A DNA stretch of 64,000 bases from Meconema thalassinum (taxonomy: Eukaryota > Arthropoda > Insecta > Orthoptera > Tettigoniidae). Below, piece by piece: positions 9,530 through 20,850 of this stretch. Position 1 is the stretch's first letter. Every line of letters starts with the position of its first letter. The notes under the pieces were generated by a model, which was not told where the DNA came from, made no database searches, and worked only from the letters and a program-made list of their open reading frames with translations. The stretch is from positions 143,891,099-143,955,098 of the forward strand of contig OX336389.2 in assembly GCA_946902985.2 (NCBI GenBank), given 5' to 3'. A program made the translations under genes and the position numbers.

Positions 9530-10985
9530 TAATATCGCTCTAAGCAGTCACTTAAAAGATATTTTCCAAGATCTTAGAACAGCATGAAACGAGACAGTTA
9601 GACAATCAGATAGGAGAATACCAAGCTGGTTTCAGATCATCAAGGTCTTGTACTGAAAAAATAAAAAAAACCTTACGACCATCCTCCAATACAGCAAGAA
9701 ACGAGCCAGAAAGTGGGTAGTCAACTTTGTTGACTTCCAAAATGCATATGACTCTGTGGATAGAACAATTCTCTTCAGAATCCTAGGAGAAATGGGACTT
9801 AACAACAAAATCATAAGGTTGGTACAAGCCAACCTTTGCAATACTACTTCCTGAGTAAAGTTTCGAGGGCAGCTCTCGGAGACTTTCCCATTCAAAACAG
9901 GGGTGAGGCAAGGAGATGGTATATCTTGCATATTATTTAACTGTGTTCCGGAAAACATTGACAGGGAATGGACCAGAAACCTACCCGTCGACACCGGATT
10001 AAGGATGGGTAACAAAGAAGATAACCTAAGGATCCCATGCCTAGCCTTCGCTGACGACCTGACCTTGCTCGCAAACGTCATGCAAGAGGCCACCACACCA
10101 CTCCAAACACTGTACTTAATAGCGGCAAAAACGGGTCTGTTGATCAACATTGGAAAGACAGAGTTTATTGCCAATATTCAAGACGCCCCTAAAACATGAT
10201 AGTCAGTGACACTAACCATATCAAGAGAGTGAAAGCAGTAAGTTACCTTGGAGAATGGATCTCAAAAGATCACAGTGAAATACTGGTCCGGCAACAAAGG
10301 TGATCAAACTAAACTTGCAGAAAACTATACGCCTCGTAACATCTGTCGATGAATGTCAAACTAAGACACTCTAATGCAGAAGTCAGACCATCAATCCTCT
10401 ACGCAGCTGAGTGCATGTTTCTAACTAAGGGCCTTCGAGGTACAGGAAAGGAAATTCTTGCGGAAAATAGTGGCAAGAAGGATCTTTTCAGACGGAAGAC
10501 GGTGGTTCAAACGGAGTTTTGTACTCTACAATCACCAGGAGAACCTCACCGATGCCATCAGTAGGAGACGCCTGGCTTTCTACAGCCACCTATGCAGAAT
10601 GGACCACCACAGACTGTCTTATAAGATCTTCAAGGTAGCCAAGAAAGGTAAAGCCACTGGATCCTTGTGGATCAATAAAATTGAGGAGGATCTTGCAGAA
10701 CATAATATATAGCAAGACACAATAAATGAAAGGAGTCGCTACCGTCTGTCAGTTGAAGCTAGCCTTTCCTCACATCCATTATAGAAGTTCACCACAACGC
10801 GTCTAAGAAATTCTCCGAGGAACGTAAGATAGAGCTCAGCAAGAACATGAAAGATTACTGGTCCAAAAGAAAGGCTCGAGAATTCAGCAAAAAAGGAGCC
10901 GCAAAACAATCCACCAAAAATACCAGAGAGCAGATAACAGATAAAGCACAAGCACCATGTTTCATAGGTGTCCCAAACGACCGAA
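9530..10985 (+). pseudogene. Non-LTR retrotransposon (LINE) reverse transcriptase fragment B
   Basis: Plus-strand blocks parallel fragment A: IGEYQAGFRSSRSC, VVNFVDFQNAYDSVDR, VKFRGQLSETF, VRQGDGISCILFN, PCLAFADDLTLL (FADD near 10055), VSYLGEWISKD, RPSILYAAEC, then RRRLAFYSHLCRMD. Several stops and frameshifts make it inactive. The 3' end carries CGACCGAAT followed by a TA-rich run, comparable with GGCCGAAT plus (AAT)n at the end of fragment A. The same family is therefore represented. It is 5'-truncated near 9530. Confidence 0.85.
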
Positions 10986-11127
10986 TATACATATATACAT
11001 ATATATATATATATATTTATTGATGAATATGTATTTATTATAAATTCTTATTTATTTATTTTTACTATTTATAATTAATTTCATATTCATTATATATTAT
11101 AATTATTATAATTATTATTATCCAACG
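10986..11127. repeat. AT-rich simple sequence (TA and TTTA runs)
   Basis: This is a mixed (TA)n and (ATTT)n low-complexity stretch. It flanks the conserved repeat core that follows. A similar AT-rich stretch follows at 11335-11460. Confidence 0.7.
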
Positions 11128-11320
11128 TATAGGTTCATATTATAATGACACCTATGCGGGTAGTGGCATGTTTGGCTCACTCAAGGTCACGCCTTCGTTT
11201 CAACAAGAATATACCTGTCGAAAGTCAACACGCCAAGCTGTTGCAGGTGGCGGGTTTCACGTTACCGTTTCAATCAAGACCAACCCTGTTGCGTGACGTC
11301 AGAGGGTTGTGTTCATCCAT
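11128..11320 (+). repeat. AT-flanked dispersed repeat, copy 1
   Basis: A core of about 190 bp contains CTATGCGGGTAGTGGCATG, GTCAACACGCC and GGTTTCACGTTACCGTTTC. It matches the reverse complement of 39745-39915. Both copies are embedded in ATTT-rich sequence. The core has no coding frame. Confidence 0.75.
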
Positions 11321-11329
11321 ATAACGTGG

Positions 11330-12650
11330 ACTGATGAAATATTTATTTATTATTTTTACTAAATTTTATTTATTTATTTATTTATTAGGTATTAAATATT
11401 TATTTACTTATTTAATATTATTCATTGATTATGGATTTTTTATTTTGTTTCATTTTTTTATTATTATTGTTTGATTTTAGTAATAGTACTGTACCGTATA
11501 TTTTCATAAGGTTTAGTCCAGATATTGTAGTGGAGACGGCGAGAGACGCGGAGCAGTTGAGCTCGCGAGCCAGGCCATGCTCTGCCACGCCGTGATTTTG
11601 AGAAGTGTCATTCGGGTTGAGATCGGAAGTTACGAGCATTTCCGAGGGGATTGTCGTGCAGCTAGCCCGATCAATAAACCTATATGTGACGTCATGTCAT
11701 ATATCGATCAAGGCTACAGGATTGTTTTCACTGTTTTGAAGCGAATCAGAGTTATTGAAGATCTTTCAAAGAATGTAGAACGCAGATTACCATAGCAGAA
11801 AGCTATTTTATATGAGGAATATATTATAACAAACGACATGAAGGAATAACATCTATCATGATTACTCCGTGCGAGTTATTGACACATCGAGATATCGATG
11901 AAAGAAAGGAGTAGTGGGGGGGTTGCTTTCTGTGGCGTTTGGCAGCCAGTAAGGCGACCTTACTTGTATTCTGATTGTCAAATGTGCGGTTACGCAACTT
12001 AGCCGGCGAGCTAGATCACAGGTGCCAAGCAGGCCGTGATTACTTCGTGTGGTGAAGGCCCGCGCTTATACTCGGCGAAGCCGAACACACTTTTCAAAGT
12101 GCATTATCTACGTGTAAAATATTTTGTGTCTCGACAATCGGCCGCGTACCGTGTACAAATACATATTGAAGCTACTATTATATAATGGATCTGAGATACT
12201 TTCAGTACTGTTTTAAATGCATACTGCCATCTTGGTAAAGAAGAATTGTGTCGAAACGGGGCGCGGACTGACTTCATGTCTTTGTCCAGTGGCGTCCATA
12301 TCAAGGCAGCCATTTCGAAACCCAGTGAGGTCTCCATCACAAGTAACAGCAACGTGTATGATTGCGCTGATACATGATAACACCAGGACTTGTTAAGCTC
12401 TATATTATTCAGACATTAAAACGCATATTCTCGTCTGAGATGTCAGCGGGGAGGTTTAACGTGTTAGTTATGACTTCCAGCCTGGCAGGCTAAATAATAT
12501 GGGGTAGCTACATGTGATAAGCCTAAGCGAAATGATTGCCATCCACAACTGTATTTTCCTTAATGGAAAGGAGTCTGTTTTATCGACACTCCGGTAGTTG
12601 CTTGCTGATGTCATCATAAGCTAAGACATGCGGGACAGTGCAATTCCTAG
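11330..12650. other. Unassigned
   Basis: An AT-rich start is followed by mixed-composition sequence with no convincing gene. Short frames such as 11577-11795 and 12104-12352 (minus) have no recognisable domain or splice context. Confidence 0.4.
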
Positions 12651-12677
12651 GGCGGAATATAACTTTTCTGGTGCAAA

Positions 12678-12745
12678 TGATGAAGGCTCGGACGGTCGCT
12701 CGACAAGTGTTCGTGTGCGCCGCGTACCCGGATTCGATCCTCAGC
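12678..12745 (+). other. Possible tRNA-like/SINE head
   Basis: CGGATTCGATCCTCAGC resembles a B-box and is followed by an AAGAAGAAGAAG stretch. The A-box is not clear. It may be the head of a truncated SINE; no target duplication was found. Confidence 0.25.
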
Positions 12746-12749
12746 TCCA

Positions 12750-15150
12750 AAGAAGAAGAAGAGTGTATTATCAGGTGATACCGTGGAAGTTCATCAGATC
12801 TTTATATCCTTTTTATGACGCTTCAAGATGCAACAAAAGGTACTGGACCAGCAATCTCTTTACCGTAGCTTAGATGAGGCATTTGTTAGCAACTGCAATT
12901 GTAATTTTTTTTAGACTAAATGGGCATGCACGAGTTTAGGTTCGACGTTCCTGTCGAAACTGATTTGTTGCATTCCCGGGATTTTGTATTCGCTTAACGA
13001 ATTCATCCCTTGTGTATTAATAGTTTTGAAAATTAATCAGTAGAATCAGTAATCTCCTTTATTTAGTAGTGCGTATTTTTATTTGCCGTGAAGAGGAATC
13101 AGGGGAAGATCTCCAGATGTTTGTATAAGTATAGTATTAATCGCGTTTGCTTCATCGTGTTTGGAACACTGCTTTCTTTGTGGCCAGTACATATTTTTCA
13201 TGTACTACTGTTCTGTTAGGAACTTCGTTTTCTCGCAGCGATTTGAATCTTGGAAAGTTTATCATGATCTTCGATGCATTTATAGTTTTAATCCATTGTT
13301 GGATTATTTTCAGGGAAAGCACTTCGCACAGATTTATTAGTGGATTTACTTAATGATTGTCATTGGATTAACCTGAGGAGTTAACTTGCTTTCATGGTGT
13401 AAGTTTTATCCACTGATACTTCAAAGCCCACCGAAGTTGGATGCTATCCTGATTCAGGGAAAGATCAGTTTCACATTCTATTAGGCATTGATTTGAGAAT
13501 TACTTAACTTTGGATGTCATTTTGAGACATTTATCTTCCATAATATTAATGTAAATAATTGCATTTAATGCAATTGTGCGAATGAGATATAGGACAGCAG
13601 TGTTGAACACCATTCATAGCTTGATTAAATTATTCCAGGAAAGCTTGACTTTGAGTCAAGAGAATCAAACAGTATTATTGATATACATTATCGTGAGGCA
13701 CGATGGGTTAATTTTGCTAGTGAAATGTTTTAGTTTCACGACTTTGAACAACGTGCTTGAGGTTAGTGTGTAGGTTAAGCATGTTTTGTAGGTCTTGCAT
13801 TTGTATTCAGATTTATAGTAGTGTGTGAAGGTTCGCATAACCTTGTTGTTTTGTGATTTGAATGCACATCTGGGATAATGCATATTTTTGAGATTTTAGG
13901 CTTGTTGAAGCAGTAGGCCAGTTTTAGATTGAGCCGGTAAGCGCTTTTAAGCCGGTAAGTGCCAATCTGTTTGTGACTTCGAGTAGTCAACACCCGTGTT
14001 TGGTGTTATGTTAATAAAGATGAGTTTTTCTGGTATTTTCATGTCTGTTTGAGACATTGGCATCGTCATTCTGCTTGATGCTTTTCTCCACCTAATCAAG
14101 AGTAATGTTTGGATAATCTGTCTATGTGACTTAAGGCATTTCCACAGCGAATAATAATTAAAACCTCTACAACATGATACAATTTTACTTGATAATTGAA
14201 ACATGAACAGAGTCTATAAATATACTACTTAGCTTAATCGCTTGGTAAAAATGATCACCCGATGTATTGAGTATTTCTTTCAATTACATATAACGATGTG
14301 AATGCTATGATCCAGATCAGCTGTTTAGTCTGAATTATTTCAGTGTCCGAAGACACACTTCTGTATATATTCTTATAAAAGTCATAGTATATAATCTTGA
14401 TATTGCTACACCTTTGGAACATCGTTTAAGACGATACACGTGTAATTCTTTTCTATGATAATTCTTTTTTATTCATCGTCTGATATATCGTTCGGTCTTC
14501 TTAATATCTTTAGGAGATTGACTTATAATATCCTTGTTGTATAATGTTAGATATTATGTCTAGAATCACCCCAGCGGTTAGGTGATGATTTTAATCCATT
14601 TTTGGATGTATTTAGGGTTTGCTTAATACAGTTTTTGATAGCTGTGGTATATTGATTTTTTTTGACGACAGGGTATTTAATTTCTTTTCTTGTCTGTTAC
14701 CTTGTTCTTTTGGAATACATTTGTTTTTCCCAATTTTAAATTATGGCGTGATATTTTAACGAAGAGATTTGAGGTCGTTTTAAGATGGCCATCGCTTGGA
14801 TTTTTTTCAGGGTTTTCCACCCTTGAGATAGTTCTTTTTAGAGTAGTTTTTTCGTGTTCTCGAGCTAGTTTCTTTTTGATAAATTTCCTTCATTGAAGCC
14901 AGGGTCATGCTTAAGACAGCCTGTTAGGATGACTAGTTCCCCATCCACTTCTCTACTTGGTGGTAGGACCTGGGAGGGTTTATCGCCGGGCATTTTCAGG
15001 TTCTACGATCCAGTGACCATCGAGGGATTTCACCAGGTATTGGTAAGTGTTTCGGGTACAGTACTATTGTTTAATATTAATTTATGTATAATTTAGTTTT
15101 TATTACTTTAATCTTCTATGTACTGTATATATCGATTATTATAATTATTA
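12750..15150. other. Unassigned AT-rich stretch
   Basis: No recognisable gene. The frame 14893-15053 ends in a donor-like GGTAAGTG at about 15043, but there is no supporting homology, so I do not call an exon. Confidence 0.4.
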
Positions 15151-15269
15151 ATTTGCTTATGGGTGTTACAACACTGGACAGCATAGCCGAGCGATCGATG
15201 CCAGGCCTTTCAACGCCGGCCACGATGACAGCGTGCTCTCACGACCCATCCAAGATGACGGTCCCACCT

Positions 15270-15800
15270 ACAACATACACCTGACCCCTTCTCTCTTACC
15301 CTATTCCCCAATTTCCATAAACCACCACCTCCAGAATTCCCTCAAATTCCAAACAGATTTTACCAAAATTTACCAGGTTTCCTCAAAGACCAGCATTGCT
15401 TACACTTACTTATGACAGTCCTCTCTATGTCAACCTCCTTTGCTCATCTCCTAATCTCTTCCAACCCAGATGCCATTTGAGAGTCCTGTAACTTACCAAC
15501 ATAATAAAAAATCACCATATTTCCTAATATCACCAAACTTCTATAGGACCCATCAAATTAACCAGATTCCACCAAAATCCTTCCAAATATTCTATGATTC
15601 CCCAAAATTTCCTACGATACATTTAAAAATCAAATTCCCCACATTTCCCAGATTTACTCCAAATTCACCAGATTCCCCAAAAATACTTACGAATATACCA
15701 AGATTCCCAAAAATCCTTCCAAATATACTACGGTTCCCTAAATTCATCAAATTACCTAGAACCCACAAAATCCCCAAATACTACTATTCCAGATCACACC
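15270..15800 (+). repeat. C/A-rich, G-poor strand-asymmetric degenerate repeat
   Basis: The plus strand repeats words such as CCCCAAAATTTCC, CCAAAAATCCTTCCAAATA and AGATTCCC at roughly 30-35-bp spacing, and G is nearly absent. The apparent proline/phenylalanine-rich frame is a by-product of this composition. The same word set occurs in reverse orientation at 33770-33850 (TTTGG and GAATTTTGG rich). Confidence 0.65.
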
Positions 15801-15989
15801 AGACTTCCTAGTAAGAAACGGGTTATACAATTGGTTCAAATACAAAATATCAACAACTTTCCAAAGGGTGCAAGGAACAGACGGTCCGAGTAGCCACGAG
15901 ATGGTATATGTCGACAGGTCCAGTGCGACAGACAACCTAGCCCGGTTGACAAATTATTTTGAGGTCAGTACTTATTATTGTTTTTGGTT

Positions 15990-16880
15990 TATTATTAGTA
16001 ATTGATATTTAAGTTATTGATTAGAATTTACCTGAAATTTTGTATGGTCTTATAGGGCACTACTAGAAGCTCACCTATGAGACTTTTAAAAACCTGTTAA
16101 CTATAAAACGAACATGGCGGCCAAGCGAAGTTGACATTTTTAAATATATATTTCTTGAAATTCAACCATCCTAATACAATGAAACTTAGTACAACAAATG
16201 TTTAAACACTATGTAATGCACTGGCTTCTAATTTAGTGTAATTGTTTACATAACCTGATGATGGAGGCTGTGTGAAATATTTGACTGACATTTATATTTC
16301 TAAACCTATTGCTGATATTACCCTAAACATTTGTATGGTGATAAAGGGTACTACTAGAAGTTCAGCTATGAGACTTCCAAAAACCTGTAAAATAGAAAAA
16401 AAAACACATGGTGTCCATGCGAAGGTGAAACATTTTAATATACTTATCACGCGATTTAACCTTTTGAGTGCAGTGAGATTTTGTACAGTAAATGTTTATA
16501 CACATTGTAATGCACTAGCTTATAATTTGGTTCAATTGTTTACACAACTTCAAGATGGTGACTGTGCGAAATTTTAAAATTAAATTAAGTTTACATTTCT
16601 TGTGTGTTAATCATGCGATCGAAGTGAATTTTTGAATAATGAACCTACTCAAAAATCGTCATCTAATAGTACATACATCTATTGCCTACACATATAAATA
16701 TCCAACATGGTGACCAACAGAAATATCTATGAAGCTATTACAACAATCAAACTGAAATTTTGTATGTTGATAGAGGTAATTTACATAAGTAGGATACATG
16801 AAAATAAGCTGTATAGTTCTTCACAGAACTACTTGTTTTAATGGTAATTAATGTTTAAGTTATTGATTGGAATTTATTGA
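15990..16880 (+). repeat. Diverged tandem duplication, unit about 291 bp
   Basis: TTGTATGGT-TTATAGGGCACTACTAGAAG at 16040 recurs as TTGTATGGTGATAAAGGGTACTACTAGAAG at 16331. Similarity continues through ATGAGACTT-AAAAACCTGT and TGTAATGCACT. A third, partial copy starts near 16750 (TGAAATTTTGTATG). The outer phrase TTTAAGTTATTGATT-GAATTTA appears at about 16010 and 16855. Confidence 0.7.
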
Positions 16881-17339
16881 TCAATTGCCTCTGGCGAGCC
16901 GAACATGTCCTCGGACACTCCCGCAACTAAAAGCCATATGCTAAATAAATATTTATTAATTGATTTTTGTTTTGATTTTTAGATATTGAGGTGGAGATCA
17001 TTACCCCTTAGCACTAATGTTTAAGAAAGAAAAAAAACAGGCTTTACAACGAAAGGTAAGATTTTAATAACCCGTTTAATGTTTTTTGTTTGATACCATA
17101 TTTTTTGTGAAATGCATGTATTTATCTGAATTAATATAGCTTTTTTTTAGATATTTGTAAGACGCGCTAGAGTGGAACCATTATCCTGCAGTCAAAAGCT
17201 GAAAACTCAGGTAAGATTAACTTCCAATGATGTTGTATTCTACTGCGGCCAATAGTTAAACCTGGGAACCTCTTGATTGTTGTTTTAAATCACGTGTGTG
17301 CTCTGGTCGCGTGGTAAATGTTACGGAAAGTTTATTCCC
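16880..17339 (+). other. Leader of the Maverick with exon-like blocks
   Basis: Two short blocks look spliced: one ends AACGAAAG followed by GTAAG (about 17050), and one runs from a TTTTTTTTAG acceptor (17151) to ACTCAG followed by GTAAG (about 17210). They could be 5' exons of the polymerase transcript or of an unrelated gene. No Maverick terminal inverted repeat was recognised here by eye. Confidence 0.3.
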
Positions 17340-20300
17340 AAGGAATTTTGAGAATCTTGCTTTGAAATATTTAGGGAACAAATATGTAGAGCTCAAGGGT
17401 TGCACACAGCATTAAATGCAAATACGGAACTCGTGTGCGATTTTGTATACAAAAAATGACGTGGAATATAAAGACAAAATTTATATTTGCAGCCAAATGT
17501 AGAGCTTTTAATAGCAAAAAATTTAGAGCAGTGGTATGAAACCAATGTGGTTAATGCCTAGCTAACAAAATTTGATAAACTGCAGGAAGGACCCAGTGGC
17601 CTTGCGTTAGATAAAATTCATCACTTGCAAATCAACATTTGCAAATTCAACCCTTCTAATTCTGGGTCTAGCTTTATTCAGACACCACCAGCGATTTCCT
17701 GTCGGAGAGCGGTAGTTAACATTGAAAATAGGGACGATGAATGTTTTATCCAGCCGGTGGCTGCGTATTTGCAGCCAGTACAGCAGCATAGTTACAAACC
17801 AGGAAAGTACAAGGCCATGTTTGAGCAATTGAACAAAATTTAAATTTAACTCATGTTTCATTCCTCATCGAATAAACCAACATCCATAGGTTTGAACAAA
17901 AATCCAGATTGTTCTTTTATGGTTCATGGCCTTGACGGAGATGAAATTATGGGTCCTCTTTATGCCACGAAAGAACCAAAACAACACCACATTCATCTTT
18001 TATATTTGCCTGACGGAGAGGTAAATCACTTTTGCCTGATTAAAAGCCTTAGTAGATTGGTAGGCAGTCAACTGTCGAAATATCATAATAAGAAGCATAT
18101 TTGTGATAGATGCTTACAGTATTTTGTTAGCCTTACCATTTTGGAATGCCATAGGGTAGATTGTGTTTCGCAGGAAGGAGTGAGACTGGTATTGTCACAA
18201 TGGGACAATGCTGTGTTAAAATTTAGGAATATCCACAAGCATGAAACAGTGCCTTCTGTGGTCTATGCTGATTTTGAAGCTCTCATCATACCCATGGGGG
18301 GATGCGAACCAGAAACCGCCATGAGCTCACCCACACCCATTCAAAAACATGAACTCTTTGCCTTCGGATTAAACGTGGTGTGTGCCTATGACCCCTCAAA
18401 TACTATTTTAAATCTTATCAGGAACAAGATTGTGCGAAATGGTTTCTAAATCAACTTGTCGAGTAGGCTGACCATGTACGAGAGTTATTGGACCACACAG
18501 TACCCATGAGCTTAAGTCGAGAACTTCATTAACAGTATGAGCATGCAACCACACGCCATATTTGCGAAAAGCCGCTGGTGAATGCTGAAGACACTGTTCA
18601 TACCCACTCACAATTTAAAGGTGAGTTTCGTGGAGCCGACCACGGAGTATGTAATGTGAAGTACTCTGCTCCACGATTTATAAGTGGTTTTTTCCCACAA
18701 TCTGGCAAATTATGATATTCAGTTTCTGATTCGTGAATTGGGTCATGTCGGCAAGGGGACTTTTTCTATTATTCCTCAAAACCATGAACGTTTTACAGCT
18801 TTGACATGGTGGTTGGGCAAATTTTGCATTCGATTTCTAGATTCCTTTAAGTTTATGGCATCATCTCTAGACAACCTAATCAACGGCTTGGATGAAAAGG
18901 AATTGAAATACACTATGATGCATTTTAAATATCCTGAGCATTAAAATTATGCATTCGGAAAACTATTTTCCCATGTGATTTTTGTAACAGCTGGGACGTG
19001 TTCAAGCAAAAAGCTCTGCCACCGCAAGAGAAATTTCACTCTATGCTTACACGCTGTACCGTTTCCGATGAAGACTATGCACATGTACGTCAAGTTTGGC
19101 GAGTGTTCAATATAAACACTCTAGGTGATTATGCTATGCATTACCTAAAACTTGATGTATTGCTGCTCACGGATGTGTTTGAAAAGTTCTGTGAGTTGCA
19201 CCAATACATCTATGGACTTGACCCGGCTCATTAGTTTACGAGCCATGGTCTCTCGCTTTATGGAGATTTGAAATACACCATAGTGGAATTGGATTGACCC
19301 ACTGATGTAGATATGGTCTTGTTTTCTTGAGAAAGGCATTCGCGGTGTGTTTGTGTCGCTTAACCAGCTCCATGCCAAAGCGAATAATCCATACAAGCCA
19401 TCTTATTAACAAGACAGACCAGAATCGTATTTGGTGTACTACGATGTGCATAATTTGTATGGCCATGCCATGAGCCAGCCCTTACCCTATAGATATTTTG
19501 CTTGGCTCACAGAGAAACAAGTGTTATAATTCAATTTGAACACGGCCAGCCTCGAAACTTGCCGCGGATATGTTTTAGAGGTTGATGTTGAACATCCCTC
19601 ATCGTTGTATGACCAACATGCTGATTTTCCATTCTGCGTAGAGCGAATGGTTCGCCCTAAGAGTAAAGTGAAAATTGAGAAATTGATTGGCACGATTTAC
19701 AACAAAAATCGGTATGTGCTACATATCAATATGTTGGTGCAATGCCTAGTCCAAGGCCTAGTATTAAAGAAAGTCTACGGGTGTATTTCTTTTGCCCCAA
19801 AAGCATGGCTCAAGCCATACATGGAAATCAACACCCGGCACCGACAAATGGCATCACAGCAGTTTGAAATCTACTTTTTCAATTTGATGAACAACTGCAT
19901 TTATGGTAAGTCTATGGAAAATGTACGCAAACACTACGACATTAAATTATTAAACCCTGGGAGGGGCGTCATGATACCCGGCGATACATTGCCAAGCCAA
20001 ATTTCAAATCGATTAAGATTATCGATGAGAATTTGGCGACCATTGAAATGAGGTAGACCAGTGTGACCATGAATAAGCCCATCTACTTTGGTCAGGTGTT
20101 TTAGGCTTTTCCAAATCAGTCATATATAAATTCCACTGCAATTTTGCCTAACAGCATTTTGGGGACGTATCTCTTTTGTATATGGATACAGACTCGTTTA
20201 TCTATCACATTCGCAACTGCAACCACAATGTCGTGATGAAGCAACATAGTGACTGGTTCGACAACTCTTCTTATAGTGGTGACAACATGTTTAGCTGCTC

Positions 20301-20560
20301 ATGAAAAACAAGAAGCCAAAAGAGCAAAAGGCGTAGGCAGGCAAGTCGTAAAATCACTATGTTTAGACGACTACCTAGAGGTTTTACGAACTGGGAAAGC
20401 TATGTCTCATAAACAGTGCAGGATACAATCCAGCAACCATAATGTGTATCTTGTGGAACAGAGGAAATATATGCTCGCCTCGATGGATAATAAAACGTGT
20501 GTGGACTGATGACCTGCTCACCAGCCTGCCATGGGGTTATCAAAACGAGGAGGATGTATG
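17340..20560 (+). pseudogene. Protein-primed family B DNA polymerase (Polinton PolB), decayed
   Basis: It replicates the element by protein priming. The N-terminal block SGSSFIQTPPAI and VVNIENRDDECF is typical of Polinton PolB. The 3'-5' exonuclease motifs follow: Exo I VVYADFEAL (about 18260), Exo II FSHNLANYDIQF (18690) with RFLDSFKFM, and Exo III YAMHYLKLDVLLLTDVF (19130). Polymerase motif A appears as YYDVHNLYGHAMSQPLP (19440), motif B as QFEIYFFNLMNNCIYGKSMEN (19860) and motif C as YMDTDSF (20185). The C-terminal KAKGVGR-VVK-type block is also present. At least six frame breaks or stops separate these blocks. The gene ends in AT-rich DNA next to the Tc1-like insertion. Confidence 0.92.
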
Positions 20561-20850
20561 ATTTTTCTGTTTTATCGTTTAGGGAAATAGCGTTTTGTAA
20601 ATAGTATACATATATTTTTTTGCTTTTTTAATGATATACATGAATAGTAGTTTTTGTAATTGCAAATAGTGGAAACCACCTAGGCCCTTTTGCTCTTTAG
20701 AGCCCTGTACACACTTATATTTTTATTTTGTTTTTAATTTGAACGTGTTGTAAATGGTAAATATTTGTTTTTAAATTTGAAGGCTGTATACATTTGCTAT
20801 TTTTATAGATATTAAATGATTAATATTAATTTTTTGTAATGGTAAATTTA
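20561..20850. other. AT-rich spacer after PolB
   Basis: T-rich sequence without a reading frame, probably the 3' untranslated part of PolB. It ends at the TA preceding the Tc1-like element. Confidence 0.5.

Noticed and set aside
9632..10174. 180-codon minus-strand frame
   Set aside because: It is antisense to the reverse transcriptase of LINE fragment B, whose motifs are clear on the plus strand.
15470..15811. 113-codon Pro/Phe/Lys-rich protein
   Set aside because: It is caused by the C/A-rich degenerate repeat and has no start context or homology.
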